From an uncultured Verrucomicrobiae bacterium (GTDB lineage: Bacteria; Verrucomicrobiota; Verrucomicrobiia; Verrucomicrobiales; Akkermansiaceae), in assembly GCA_937957985.1 (NCBI GenBank), contig CALGOH010000092.1:1-27694 (forward strand): DNA of 27,694 nucleotides. Reading direction: 5' to 3'. This document shows, in pieces, positions 15,491-22,986 of this stretch (the first letter of the stretch is position 1; the number at the start of each line of letters is the position of its first letter). The position numbers were made by a program, and so were the translations under genes. Below the pieces are notes generated by a model. That model made no database searches, was not told the origin of the DNA, and saw only the letters and a program-made list of their open reading frames with translations.

Positions 15491-17776
15491 TCAAGGGTTG
15501 TCTTCCGTGAAAACATCGATTCCTGCGATCTGGACGGTGTCATAGCGGGCATTGTCGGCCGGGCCGCAGTCGAAATGGAAACGAAGCATCACCCGGGAGT
15601 TCCCGGAATCGATCTTCACATGGGTCGGCTTCCATTCCTCGCCGCGAATCATGCTGCCGTGGCACTTGCGGTATTCGCCGTCCAGCGCACCGACCGGCTT
15701 CCATTCGACCGTCAGCGCAACCCCATCGCCGAGCCCGGTCGCACTGCGGGTGGAGAAACGGATGCCGCCAGCGCCCGTGAGATCCGCCGGCAGTTCGAAC
15801 AGCAGGGAACCCCTGAGACCGTTCTTCCACACCGGGTGGAGGGTCCAGACCGGAAACTTCTCCCCTGCTTCAGGCTGCCCGGAACCCGCCCTCAGGAAGG
15901 CCCCGGTGTCTTCCTCCGCCCGCAGCGGTCGAATGTCCTGTCCCCGCATCTGGATCGCGAGCGACGGAATGACCCGCATCAGCCTCGGAAAATCGGGGAC
16001 AAGGGTCATCCGATTGCCCGACATCACCAACGAGGCGGCATCGACCTCGCCAGACAGGTCGAAGGCGGCGGTCAGCCCCGGACGCTCGTCGCGGATCTCG
16101 TTCCCGGAGATCCGGAGTTCCTCGCTGGATCGGATCACCACCGGCACGGCTCGCGTCCCATCCTCCCGGCCCGCCTCGATCGAGTTGCCGCGGATCACGC
16201 CTCCTTGAATCCCGGAGAGGTCCATCGCGGCGGCGGGCCATCCACTGAAGGTGTTGCCTTCGATCCGGATGTTCCTGGCCCACGCATTCCGGCCGTTGAT
16301 GCGGACGCGGATCGGGTTCTGGCCGGTGTCGCGGAAAGTGTTGTGGCGGATCACGGTGTTGGCGGGAAACGGACCCTCGTAGAAGGAGCCGATCTCGTTG
16401 CCGAGCCAGACGCCGGAGCCGCCGATGCCGTCGATCTCATTGCCCTCGAACAGGCCGCTGGATGCCCGCGCCAGAAGCCCGTGCCGGCGCTGCGGAAGAA
16501 AGCGGTTGTTGCGGACGATGTAGCCCCTGCCACAGGCATCGAGATTGTAGAGACCGGTGAAGCGCAGTTTGTCCATGCCCGCGGGAAAGAGATCTCCTCC
16601 CTCATGCAGGGCGAGGCCCGGGATCGGCTGGTCGAGGGTGATGATGTTCCACTTTCCCGGTCGGTTCGCGTGCTTCCTGCTGGGTTCGACGGCCACCACC
16701 CTGAGTCCCCGGACGACCGTGCCGGGATTCGGCGTGTAAGCCATCAGGCGGTCGCCAACCCTCGGGGAAAAGGCGACTTCGGCGATCAGGTAGCGGTTGT
16801 CCCCGAGGTCCTCCTTCACCCAGTAGGGGCAGACGGAGATGTTGATCGAATCGTCCATCATCCCCTCCAGCGTGCAGTCCTCGATGATCGGGCCGACCCG
16901 GTTGTGCTTCACGTGAAAGCCGTCCTTGATGCTGGTCACGAGATGCTTCGTGCCGGGGCGGAAGACAATCTTCGCCCCCTTCACATGAATCCGCCCGTGG
17001 TTGTCGGAGAAGGAATGGTTCATCCCGAACTTGCCGCCGTGGATGGTGTAGTCCTCAAGCCGGATCTCCGTGCTGCGTTCCACCTTGATCAGCGCACCAT
17101 GTGAGCCGTGGTGGAGACCAAAGACAAAGTGGTCGCCCGCTTCGATGTGCTTGAAGCGGTCCGCCTTCAGCTTGACCTTCAACAGCGCCTTGTTCCGGTC
17201 CGACTCGGTGATGTGCTCGATGAAATCGACCGGTCCCGGTTTGATCCGGCGCTTCACCGGATCGAGCGTGAACCCGACCCGCTGCCACGACTTCCTTCCC
17301 TGCTGCCCCTCCAACTGCACGGGATTGGTGTAGCCCTCGTGAAGTTGCATCAACAGTGACCCTTCGTCGGGCGCAACTTCGACGATATCCCCCTGGGTGA
17401 AGCTCAAAGGATCGCAGTCGAGCACGAATCCGCGCATGGTGATGCCGGTGCAATCGCTGATCCGGAGAAAGCCGTTCCACGGGTTGCCGATGATCTCCGC
17501 ACCATGACCCTCGATCATGATGCCGGACGCACCGTCCAGGGCCAGAATGGCCTCACCGGGCTGCCGGGCGAAGCGATAGCTCTTCTTCTCGAACACCACC
17601 CTCGATCCTGGCCCGGCCTCGATCGCGGCCGCCAGCGCCCGGCGCGCCGCAGGCGCGTCATCCGTCTTGCCGTCGCCGACCGCACCGAAGTCCGCCACCT
17701 TGAAGTCCGCACCCTGCACCAAACCGGCACACGCCAGTAATAGGACCGGAAGCAGGACCGCCAGCCGGATGCCCAT
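15491..17776 (-). CDS. Secreted right-handed beta-helix (pectate-lyase-3/GH-like) protein with C-terminal beta domain
   Basis: From ATG 17776 the protein has 761 residues. It has a signal peptide (MGIRLAVLLPVLLLACAG); the LLAC may also be a weak lipobox. Next comes FKVADFGAVGDGKTDD, the start typical of the pectate lyase/GH28-like beta-helix superfamily. Helix coils run to about residue 630, with ASSGLFEGNEIDGIGGSGVW, TVIRHNTFRDT and NIRIEGNTFSG. GMMDDSINIS, near residue 311, resembles the paired-Asp motif in beta-helix glycosidases such as GH110, but this is a weak by-eye resemblance. The last 130 or so residues look like a separate beta-sandwich or carbohydrate-binding domain. The frame extends to 17839, but that start would put 21 residues before the signal peptide. 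It is probably a glycan-degrading enzyme acting outside the cytoplasm; the substrate is unknown. Confidence 0.87.
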   Translation of the reverse strand: MGIRLAVLLPVLLLACAGLVQGADFKVADFGAVGDGKTDDAPAARRALAAAIEAGPGSRVVFEKKSYRFARQPGEAILALDGASGIMIEGHGAEIIGNPWNGFLRISDCTGITMRGFVLDCDPLSFTQGDIVEVAPDEGSLLMQLHEGYTNPVQLEGQQGRKSWQRVGFTLDPVKRRIKPGPVDFIEHITESDRNKALLKVKLKADRFKHIEAGDHFVFGLHHGSHGALIKVERSTEIRLEDYTIHGGKFGMNHSFSDNHGRIHVKGAKIVFRPGTKHLVTSIKDGFHVKHNRVGPIIEDCTLEGMMDDSINISVCPYWVKEDLGDNRYLIAEVAFSPRVGDRLMAYTPNPGTVVRGLRVVAVEPSRKHANRPGKWNIITLDQPIPGLALHEGGDLFPAGMDKLRFTGLYNLDACGRGYIVRNNRFLPQRRHGLLARASSGLFEGNEIDGIGGSGVWLGNEIGSFYEGPFPANTVIRHNTFRDTGQNPIRVRINGRNAWARNIRIEGNTFSGWPAAAMDLSGIQGGVIRGNSIEAGREDGTRAVPVVIRSSEELRISGNEIRDERPGLTAAFDLSGEVDAASLVMSGNRMTLVPDFPRLMRVIPSLAIQMRGQDIRPLRAEEDTGAFLRAGSGQPEAGEKFPVWTLHPVWKNGLRGSLLFELPADLTGAGGIRFSTRSATGLGDGVALTVEWKPVGALDGEYRKCHGSMIRGEEWKPTHVKIDSGNSRVMLRFHFDCGPADNARYDTVQIAGIDVFTEDNP

Positions 17777-17780
17777 CCGG
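17765..17780. repeat. Inverted repeat overlapping the probable start codon of the large beta-helix gene
   Basis: CCGGATG-CC-CATCCGG is a perfect 7-bp inverted repeat. The chosen start codon (17774-17776) lies in it, so the mRNA could fold over its own start. This may be regulatory, or a hint that translation begins upstream at 17839. Confidence 0.35.
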
Positions 17781-17891
17781 CAAACGCGCTCATCGGAAAG
17801 CCATGGTCCTTCAACCGAATGTCGCGGCACGCTCGTCACGGGTTCCGAAACGACAACAGCCGCGCCCTTCTATCTTTCCCGCTGGCAACCG

Positions 17892-17908
17892 GCGGGTCGA
17901 AAACCCGC
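17892..17908 (-). terminator. Hairpin just after hemB, possible terminator
   Basis: Downstream of the hemB stop, the minus strand reads GCGGGT-TTTCG-ACCCGC, a 6-bp stem with a 5-nt loop. No T-run follows, so support for intrinsic termination is weak. It separates hemB from the upstream end of the beta-helix gene. Confidence 0.35.
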
Positions 17909-17913
17909 TCTCC

Positions 17914-18897
17914 CTATTCCCGCAACCACTCCGCCGCGCGCTTGGCGTAGTAGGTCAGGATCATGTCCGCCCCGGCGCGCTTGATCCCGGTGAGTGACTC
18001 AAGGGCCACTGCCTTGCCGTCGATCCAGCCCGAGGCTGCGGCGGACTCGATCATCAGGTATTCCCCGCTCACCTGGTAGGCGGCTACGGGAAGCGCCGTA
18101 CTTTCACGGACGCGGGCGATGATGTCGAGGTAGGGCCCCGCCGGCTTGACCATGATCATGTCCGCCCCCTCCGCCTCGTCGAGCGAGGCCTCGCGGATCG
18201 CCTCGCGGGCGTTGCCCGGGTCCATCTGGTAGGTCTTCTTGTCACCCTCCTTCGGCGCCGAATCGAGCGCACCGCGGAACGGCCCGTAGAAGGCCGAGGC
18301 GTACTTCGCCGCGTAGCTGAGAATGCCCACATCCTCGAAGGCCTCCGAGTCGAGTTCATGGCGGATCATGGCGACCCGCCCGTCCATCATGTCGCTGGGT
18401 GCCACGATGTCCGCCCCGGCCTCGGCATGGCACAGGGCCTGGCGACACAGGCACTCGACGGTCTCGTCGTTCAGCACGACCAGCGAACCGGCGGCACCGC
18501 GCTCGACGAGGCCGTCCTGTCCGTCGGCGTTATAGGGATCGAGCGCCACGTCGGTGATCACGCAAAGCCCGGGATGCGCCTCCTTGAGCGCACGGACGGC
18601 CCGCGGCACGAGCCCTTCCGGATTCCATGCCTCCTCGGCACCGGAGGTCTTGAGTGAGTCGGCGATTGCCGGGAACAGGACCACCGCCGGAATGCCCAGC
18701 GCGTGAACCTCACCGGCCTCCTTGACCAGGCCCTCCAGCGACCACAGGGTGCAGCCGGGCATCGACGTGATCGCGACATCCTCCTTCGCCTCGTGGAGAA
18801 ACAGCGGCTGGATGAAGTCGGCGGGCGTGAGCGTCGTCTCGCGCACCAGCGCGCGGATGGCGGGCGTGCGGCGGTTGCGGCGGGGGCGCAGGTGCAT
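17914..18897 (-). CDS. hemB: Delta-aminolevulinic acid dehydratase (porphobilinogen synthase)
   Basis: The 327 residues match the usual length. The cytoplasmic enzyme condenses two 5-aminolevulinate molecules to porphobilinogen in tetrapyrrole synthesis. The two Schiff-base lysines are visible: Lys198 in SYAAKYASAFYGPFR and Lys251 in MIMVKPAGPYLD. The metal region reads DVALDPYNADGQDGL at 116-130. It has aspartates where zinc enzymes have three cysteines, which points to the magnesium/non-zinc class. Where that class usually has SHGHDG, this protein has ADGQDG. ATG 18897 is four bases after the cysS stop, so translation is probably coupled to cysS. Confidence 0.97.
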   Translation of the reverse strand: MHLRPRRNRRTPAIRALVRETTLTPADFIQPLFLHEAKEDVAITSMPGCTLWSLEGLVKEAGEVHALGIPAVVLFPAIADSLKTSGAEEAWNPEGLVPRAVRALKEAHPGLCVITDVALDPYNADGQDGLVERGAAGSLVVLNDETVECLCRQALCHAEAGADIVAPSDMMDGRVAMIRHELDSEAFEDVGILSYAAKYASAFYGPFRGALDSAPKEGDKKTYQMDPGNAREAIREASLDEAEGADMIMVKPAGPYLDIIARVRESTALPVAAYQVSGEYLMIESAAASGWIDGKAVALESLTGIKRAGADMILTYYAKRAAEWLRE

Positions 18898-18901
18898 GGC
18901 G

Positions 18902-20290
18902 TCAGACCGGTTCGAGTTCGTATCCTTCCTTGGAATCCTTCACCGCCCAACCCAATTCCGCGAGCCGGTCGCGCATGGCGTCGGACTTCGCCCAGTCCTT
19001 CGCGCAACGGGCCTCCCAACGCTCGTCGGCAAGGGCACGGATTCCTTCCGGAACCTCCTGTGCGGCCTCCTCGACCGGAAGCTCGATGCCGAGCGCCCGC
19101 AGCATGCGGTTCAGGCCGGCCAGCGCCTTCGCCGCCTCCACGCCTTCCAGCTTCGACGCCTCACGCAGGCCCGTGAAGATTCCACCGAGGGCCCCGGGCG
19201 TGTTCAGGTCGTCATTGAGCGCCTCCCACGCCGACTGGAAAGGTCCGAAATCGACCGCGTCGAGCATGGTCCCCTCGCCCGCACGCTCCGCCAGGCCGCG
19301 CGCGCCCTTCGCCAGTTTCGCCAGCGCCTCGCGGGCACCGGTCAGCGAATCGAGCGTGAAGTTCAGCGGCTTGCGGTAGTGGGCGCCGATGAGCACGTAG
19401 CGGACCTCCATCGCGGTGAAGCCCTTCGCGGCGAGATCGTCGAGCGTGTAGAGGTTGCCAAGCGACTTCGACATCTTGCCGCCATCGACCAGCAGGTGCG
19501 TGATGTGGAACCAATGCGCGGCGAAGTTTCCACCGCAGGCGCAGCGGCTCTGGGCGATCTCGTTCTCGTGATGCGGAAACACCAGGTCCACGCCGCCCGA
19601 GTGCAGGTCGAAGTCGCTGCCCAGATACTCGCGGATCATCGCCGAACACTCGAGGTGCCAGCCCGGCCGGCCCTCGCCCCAGGGCGAGTCCCAGAAGTTC
19701 GGTCCGTCCTCCGGTCGCCGCGCCTTCCACAACACGAAGTCGGCGAGGCTGTCCTTCTCGTATTCGTCGGCATTCGCGCGGGATTGCTGGGTTTTTCCGA
19801 GCGAAAGCTCCCGGGTGTCGAGATGGCTGAGCCGCCCGTATTCCGGAAACGACCCGATCTTGAAATACACCGAACCGTCCTCCGCGGCGTAGGCGTGCCC
19901 CTTCCCGACCAGCGCCTCGATCATCGCGATCTGCTGCGGGATGTGCTCGACCGCCCCGGGTTCGACATGCGGTTCAAGACAACCGAGCGCCTCGCAGTCG
20001 CGGTGGAACCGTTCGAGCCAGCCGTCGGTGAAATCCTTCAGCGCCATGCCGGCGGCCTGCGAGTCGCGGATCGTCTTGTCATCGACGTCGGTCACGTTGC
20101 GCACGTGAAAGGTGCGCATGCCGCCCGTCTCCAGGACGCGCCGGAACACGTCCTGCATCACGAAGGTCCGGAAGTTCCCGATGTGCGCGGGCCCATAGAC
20201 CGTCGGACCGCAGCAATAGAAGCGCAGCGTGGAACCATCGATCGGGCGGAGTTCGCGGTCCTGCCGCGTGAGCGTGTCGAACAGACGCAT
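18902..20290 (-). CDS. cysS: Cysteinyl-tRNA synthetase
   Basis: From ATG 20290 (MRLFDTLTRQ) the protein has 462 residues, the normal length. This class I synthetase charges tRNA-Cys in the cytoplasm. The HIGH-type motif is PAHIGN at 34-39 and the KMSKS loop is at 272-276. The expected zinc ligands are visible: Cys near 27 in YCCGPTVYG, Cys215 in WHLECSAM, and His240 and Glu244 in FPHHENE. The C-terminal helical anticodon region ends EGYELEPV. The frame is open to 20338, but the extra 16 residues are not part of the family. It lies 10 bp after the small membrane gene and 4 bp before hemB, forming a three-gene operon. Confidence 0.97.
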   Translation of the reverse strand: MRLFDTLTRQDRELRPIDGSTLRFYCCGPTVYGPAHIGNFRTFVMQDVFRRVLETGGMRTFHVRNVTDVDDKTIRDSQAAGMALKDFTDGWLERFHRDCEALGCLEPHVEPGAVEHIPQQIAMIEALVGKGHAYAAEDGSVYFKIGSFPEYGRLSHLDTRELSLGKTQQSRANADEYEKDSLADFVLWKARRPEDGPNFWDSPWGEGRPGWHLECSAMIREYLGSDFDLHSGGVDLVFPHHENEIAQSRCACGGNFAAHWFHITHLLVDGGKMSKSLGNLYTLDDLAAKGFTAMEVRYVLIGAHYRKPLNFTLDSLTGAREALAKLAKGARGLAERAGEGTMLDAVDFGPFQSAWEALNDDLNTPGALGGIFTGLREASKLEGVEAAKALAGLNRMLRALGIELPVEEAAQEVPEGIRALADERWEARCAKDWAKSDAMRDRLAELGWAVKDSKEGYELEPV

Positions 20291-20300
20291 CGCGGCTCTA

Positions 20301-20546
20301 CTAACGGCCACGCCGCCCGGAATCAACCACCACGACACCCGAAAGCCGCGGCGACGTGACCTCGATCTCGCGCAGCGACGGATCCTCCCCGTCGTGGATG
20401 ATCTCGACCGGCACGCTCAACGCCACCTGCACCGGACCCGTCCCGGCATGCTCCACCGCTCCGTTGTCCCGCTGGAAAACGAAGAAGGTCAAAGCCACGG
20501 CGGCGCAAAAAACCACCACCAGACCGAGCCGTGAGAGCCAAGCCAC
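20301..20546 (-). CDS. Small single-TM hypothetical protein
   Basis: The protein has 81 residues from a GTG start. An N-terminal TM or uncleaved signal helix (SRLGLVVVFCAAVALTFFVF) is followed by about 55 residues, with VQVALSVPVEIIHDGEDPSL as the most structured-looking part. I do not recognise it. It ends in a double TAG 10 bp before cysS and begins beside the AT-rich promoter region, so it is probably the first gene of the cysS-hemB transcript. Its short length and non-ATG start leave some doubt, but the clean TM pattern and the tight spacing argue that it is real. Confidence 0.6.
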   Translation of the reverse strand: MAWLSRLGLVVVFCAAVALTFFVFQRDNGAVEHAGTGPVQVALSVPVEIIHDGEDPSLREIEVTSPRLSGVVVVDSGRRGR

Positions 20547-20561
20547 GGACCGAGCAAAGCT

Positions 20562-20601
20562 GAGTTTTTATAAATATTCAAGTTTATTTAAAAAGTTTAT
20601 G
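20562..20601. promoter_or_regulatory. AT-rich divergent promoter region
   Basis: About 40 bp of almost pure A/T in otherwise GC-rich DNA lies between the divergent starts at 20546 and 20642. It contains TAAATA-N8-TATTTA (20571-20590) and TATAAA-like words on both strands. No -35/-10 pair is convincing, so it is called on composition and position only. Confidence 0.5.
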
Positions 20602-20641
20602 CCGATTGGCTCGGATTGCGGTCCATGCTTCATTGGGTTCG

Positions 20642-21187
20642 ATGAGTGACCGCGAGCCCGCGACCGATTCCCGTCGGCGGCAGATCATCGTCGGTGCCCT
20701 GATCATCGGCGCGGTGGGACTGCTGGCCGTCCTGCTCTGGCTGGGCCGGGCGATCCCCGGCCTGTTCGGCGAATGGTTCGGCGTCGTCGCCGGCATCGCC
20801 AGCACCCCCTTCCTCATGGAGGCGACCTTCGTGGTGCTGGGCCTGATGATCGTCCTCGGCCTCAACGCCTGGCGGCATCACCGCGAGGGTGACGAGTGTG
20901 TCTACCTCGAACAGGTTGGAGGGCCGGGTTCCGAGAATCTTCCCGAGTCGGCCCGCTGGGCGATCTACCGCGACGAGCCCGAACCGGCGGAAGCGCCGGA
21001 CGACCTCGTCCTGATCGAGGGGGCGATCGCGATCGGCGACTTCGATCAGGCCAGCCGCCGGCTTGCCGACCTCGACCCGGAGCGGCTCGACGAAACCGAC
21101 GTGCTTCGTCTCCGGCTACGGCTCGCCGAGGAAAGCGGCGAGCACGAGCGGGCCCGGGCGTTGCGCGAGCGGCTTTCCGGTCACTGA
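20642..21187 (+). CDS. Two-TM membrane protein with TPR-like cytoplasmic tail
   Basis: From ATG 20642 the protein has 181 residues; the frame opens at TTG 20606, a less likely start. Two hydrophobic helices lie at about 13-36 and 58-77, followed by an Arg/His-rich stretch (WRHHREGDE) that should be cytoplasmic. The C-terminal 60 residues form a helical hairpin pattern like a degenerate TPR (DLVLIEGAIAIGDFDQASRR, then LRLRLAEESGEHERARALRE). I do not recognise the family. It may be a small membrane adaptor. Its stop overlaps by 7 bp the stop of the convergent basic-protein gene. Confidence 0.75.
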   Translation: MSDREPATDSRRRQIIVGALIIGAVGLLAVLLWLGRAIPGLFGEWFGVVAGIASTPFLMEATFVVLGLMIVLGLNAWRHHREGDECVYLEQVGGPGSENLPESARWAIYRDEPEPAEAPDDLVLIEGAIAIGDFDQASRRLADLDPERLDETDVLRLRLRLAEESGEHERARALRERLSGH

Positions 21188-21720
21188 CGCCGCGCGGCCT
21201 CTTCGAGAAAGATCTCGGCGAGGCGGAAGCTCCGGCGGGTCAATTCGCGGGCATCGTTGTCGTTGATGAGCGCGAGCCCCTCCTCGCCGACCTCCGCCTT
21301 GTAGATCTTCCAGGCTTTCGAGGCCACCGCCCTGGGGTCCAGCGACGGACGCTTTGCGGGCGAGTCCACGGCATCGCCATCGTCGCCGCCCGATTTCCGC
21401 CGACGGCGGCGGCGGCGCTTGCCACCGCCGGACACCTCGTCTCCGGGAGGTTCCGTGATCACCGGGATGGTCTCCTCGGAGGCACCCTCCTTGCCTTCCC
21501 CACCCTCGGGCTTCGGGGAATCCCCAGGCTTCGAGGAGATCCGGGTGACCTTCATCGGTTCGGTCCCGGTCTCCGCCGCGGCATCGGTCGGTTCCGCGGC
21601 CTGCGCCTGCGGTTCTTCCGGCTTCGCCTTCTTCGCCGCCTTCCTGCCCGGGACCCGCCTGGCAGCGGCCTTCTTCGCAGGCTTCTCCTCCGGCGTTTCG
21701 TCCGATGTCTCGTCGCTCAT
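21181..21720 (-). CDS. Lys/Arg-rich hypothetical protein with disordered N-terminus
   Basis: From ATG 21720 (MSDETSDETPEEK) the protein has 179 residues. The first 120 residues are low-complexity: Lys/Ala/Pro tracts like those of histone-H1-like proteins, then an acidic/Gly stretch and a run of seven arginines (KRRRRRRRK). The last 50 residues look folded and helical (ASKAWKIYKAEVGEEGLALINDNDARELTRRSF, written here in part). No family is recognised; nucleic-acid binding is suggested by composition only. It lies 77 bp downstream of the pseudopilin-like gene on the same strand and may be the last gene of that transcript. Confidence 0.7.
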   Translation of the reverse strand: MSDETSDETPEEKPAKKAAARRVPGRKAAKKAKPEEPQAQAAEPTDAAAETGTEPMKVTRISSKPGDSPKPEGGEGKEGASEETIPVITEPPGDEVSGGGKRRRRRRRKSGGDDGDAVDSPAKRPSLDPRAVASKAWKIYKAEVGEEGLALINDNDARELTRRSFRLAEIFLEEAARRQ

Positions 21721-21797
21721 CGGCGGAAGCAAGGGGTCTCCGCCGCCCGGCGTCGAGAGGATTTACGGCAGCTTCGATGAATTTTCGGAATCCGGTC

Positions 21798-22376
21798 TCA
21801 CCAATTCCGGATGTCATCCAGATTCGCGGGGTCGGTCGGGTCATACGCACCCCCTGGTCCGGCGGTTGTCATCCCATCGGGGCCTGCCGACCAGAGGTCG
21901 AAGTCGGGATTGAGGGCATAAATCGTCGAACTACCGGAAACATTGCTTCGGTACCGATACTCGTTGCCCCACGGATCGAAGATCTTGTGAGGACCGGGAC
22001 CAGTGGCCCCGCCAAGCCAGCCTTGGGGGTCTGCGGCGGGATCAAGCTCGGGAAGGTAGATCCTGGCACCCGGCGCACCCGGATAGAGCGCGAAATAAAT
22101 CTTCCCAGTGCCTCCCGTTCCATCCGGCACTCCATGTGCGGGCACGCTTCCGGTATCAGCCTGGTATGCCATCAGCGCGTTCTCCAGAAGACTGATCTGA
22201 AGCTTGGCCGCATTGATTGCCTGCTTGGTCTTTGCATGGTTAAAGCCGCCGAATAGTAGAGCGATGAGAATGAAGATCGCCACTCCGGCCCCAACGCAGA
22301 GTCGAATGGTCGATCGTCTGGCTGACGCCCTTTCCCGCGTCAGAGCCTCGGCCAACGCCGTCTCATCAGCATTCAT
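21798..22376 (-). CDS. GspG-like protein lacking a prepilin cleavage site
   Basis: The protein has 192 residues. From the TM segment onward it closely matches the neighbouring GspG: GGFNHAKTKQA against GGFNYVKAKQA, YLPELDP, the QGWLGGATGPG region, DPWGNEYRYR, NPDFDLWSAGPDG, and a C-terminal DDIRNW. Its N-terminus differs completely. Instead of a short basic leader and GFTLxE, it has about 25 charged residues (MNADETALAEALTRERASARR) before a TM helix at about 27-45. It therefore cannot be processed as a prepilin and should stay as a single-pass membrane protein with its GspG-like domain outside. It lies 33 bp after gspG and is clearly a tandem duplicate that has diverged at the front. Confidence 0.87.
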   Translation of the reverse strand: MNADETALAEALTRERASARRSTIRLCVGAGVAIFILIALLFGGFNHAKTKQAINAAKLQISLLENALMAYQADTGSVPAHGVPDGTGGTGKIYFALYPGAPGARIYLPELDPAADPQGWLGGATGPGPHKIFDPWGNEYRYRSNVSGSSTIYALNPDFDLWSAGPDGMTTAGPGGAYDPTDPANLDDIRNW

Positions 22377-22409
22377 CTATGGCTCCCACCCAGTGGCAGG
22401 CGGCAACAG

Positions 22410-22958
22410 TCACCACGCCCTGATGTCGTCCTTGTTCTTCGGGTCGTTCGGATCGTAGGCGCCGTTGGAGCCTGCGTTCGTCTCACCATCCGGACCCACC
22501 GACCACAGGTCGAAATCAGGATTCGAGGCGTAGATGGTGTCGCTGCCCGCCTGGTTCGTGCGGTAGCGGTACTCGTTGCCCCAGGGGTCGTAGATTTTCA
22601 AGGCACCGGGGCCGGTTGCACCCGCAAGCCACCCCTGCGAATCGTTCTCCGGATTGAGCTCGGGGAGATAGACCTTCGCGTCATCCTCCTGGGGATACAG
22701 CGCGTCGTAGATCTCCTCGGTGCCGTTGGTCCCGGTCCGCCTCGGGTTCTCGGGATAGAACCCCGTATCCGCCTTGTAGTCCTCCAGCGCGAGCTGGAGC
22801 AGCCCGACCTGCACCTTCGCCTGCTCGCGGGCCTGCTTGGCCTTGACGTAGTTGAAGCCGCCGTAGGTGAGGCCGGCGAGGATGATGATGATGCTGATGA
22901 CCACCAGCATCTCCATCAGGGTGAAGCCGGCGCGGATCGATCGCGTGGGGTTTTTCAT
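22410..22958 (-). CDS. gspG: GspG-type major pseudopilin
   Basis: The protein has 182 residues. A short basic leader ending in Gly11 precedes FTLMEMLVVISIIIILAGLTY, a textbook prepilin peptidase and N-methylation site with Glu at +5 (the motif continues into the N-terminal helix). The globular part carries GspG features: KADTGFYP, YDPWGNEYRYR and DFDLWSVGPDGE. The cleaved form would polymerise into the periplasmic pseudopilus of a type II secretion or related system. It lies 28 bp after the GspF/PilC gene in the same operon. Confidence 0.95.
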   Translation of the reverse strand: MKNPTRSIRAGFTLMEMLVVISIIIILAGLTYGGFNYVKAKQAREQAKVQVGLLQLALEDYKADTGFYPENPRRTGTNGTEEIYDALYPQEDDAKVYLPELNPENDSQGWLAGATGPGALKIYDPWGNEYRYRTNQAGSDTIYASNPDFDLWSVGPDGETNAGSNGAYDPNDPKNKDDIRAW

Positions 22959-22986
22959 GGTTCCGGTGTGGGTTCTCCGGGGCGGA

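Noticed and set aside
18722..20359. Plus-strand 545-codon open frame
   Set aside because: It is antisense to cysS and hemB and has no protein-like features.
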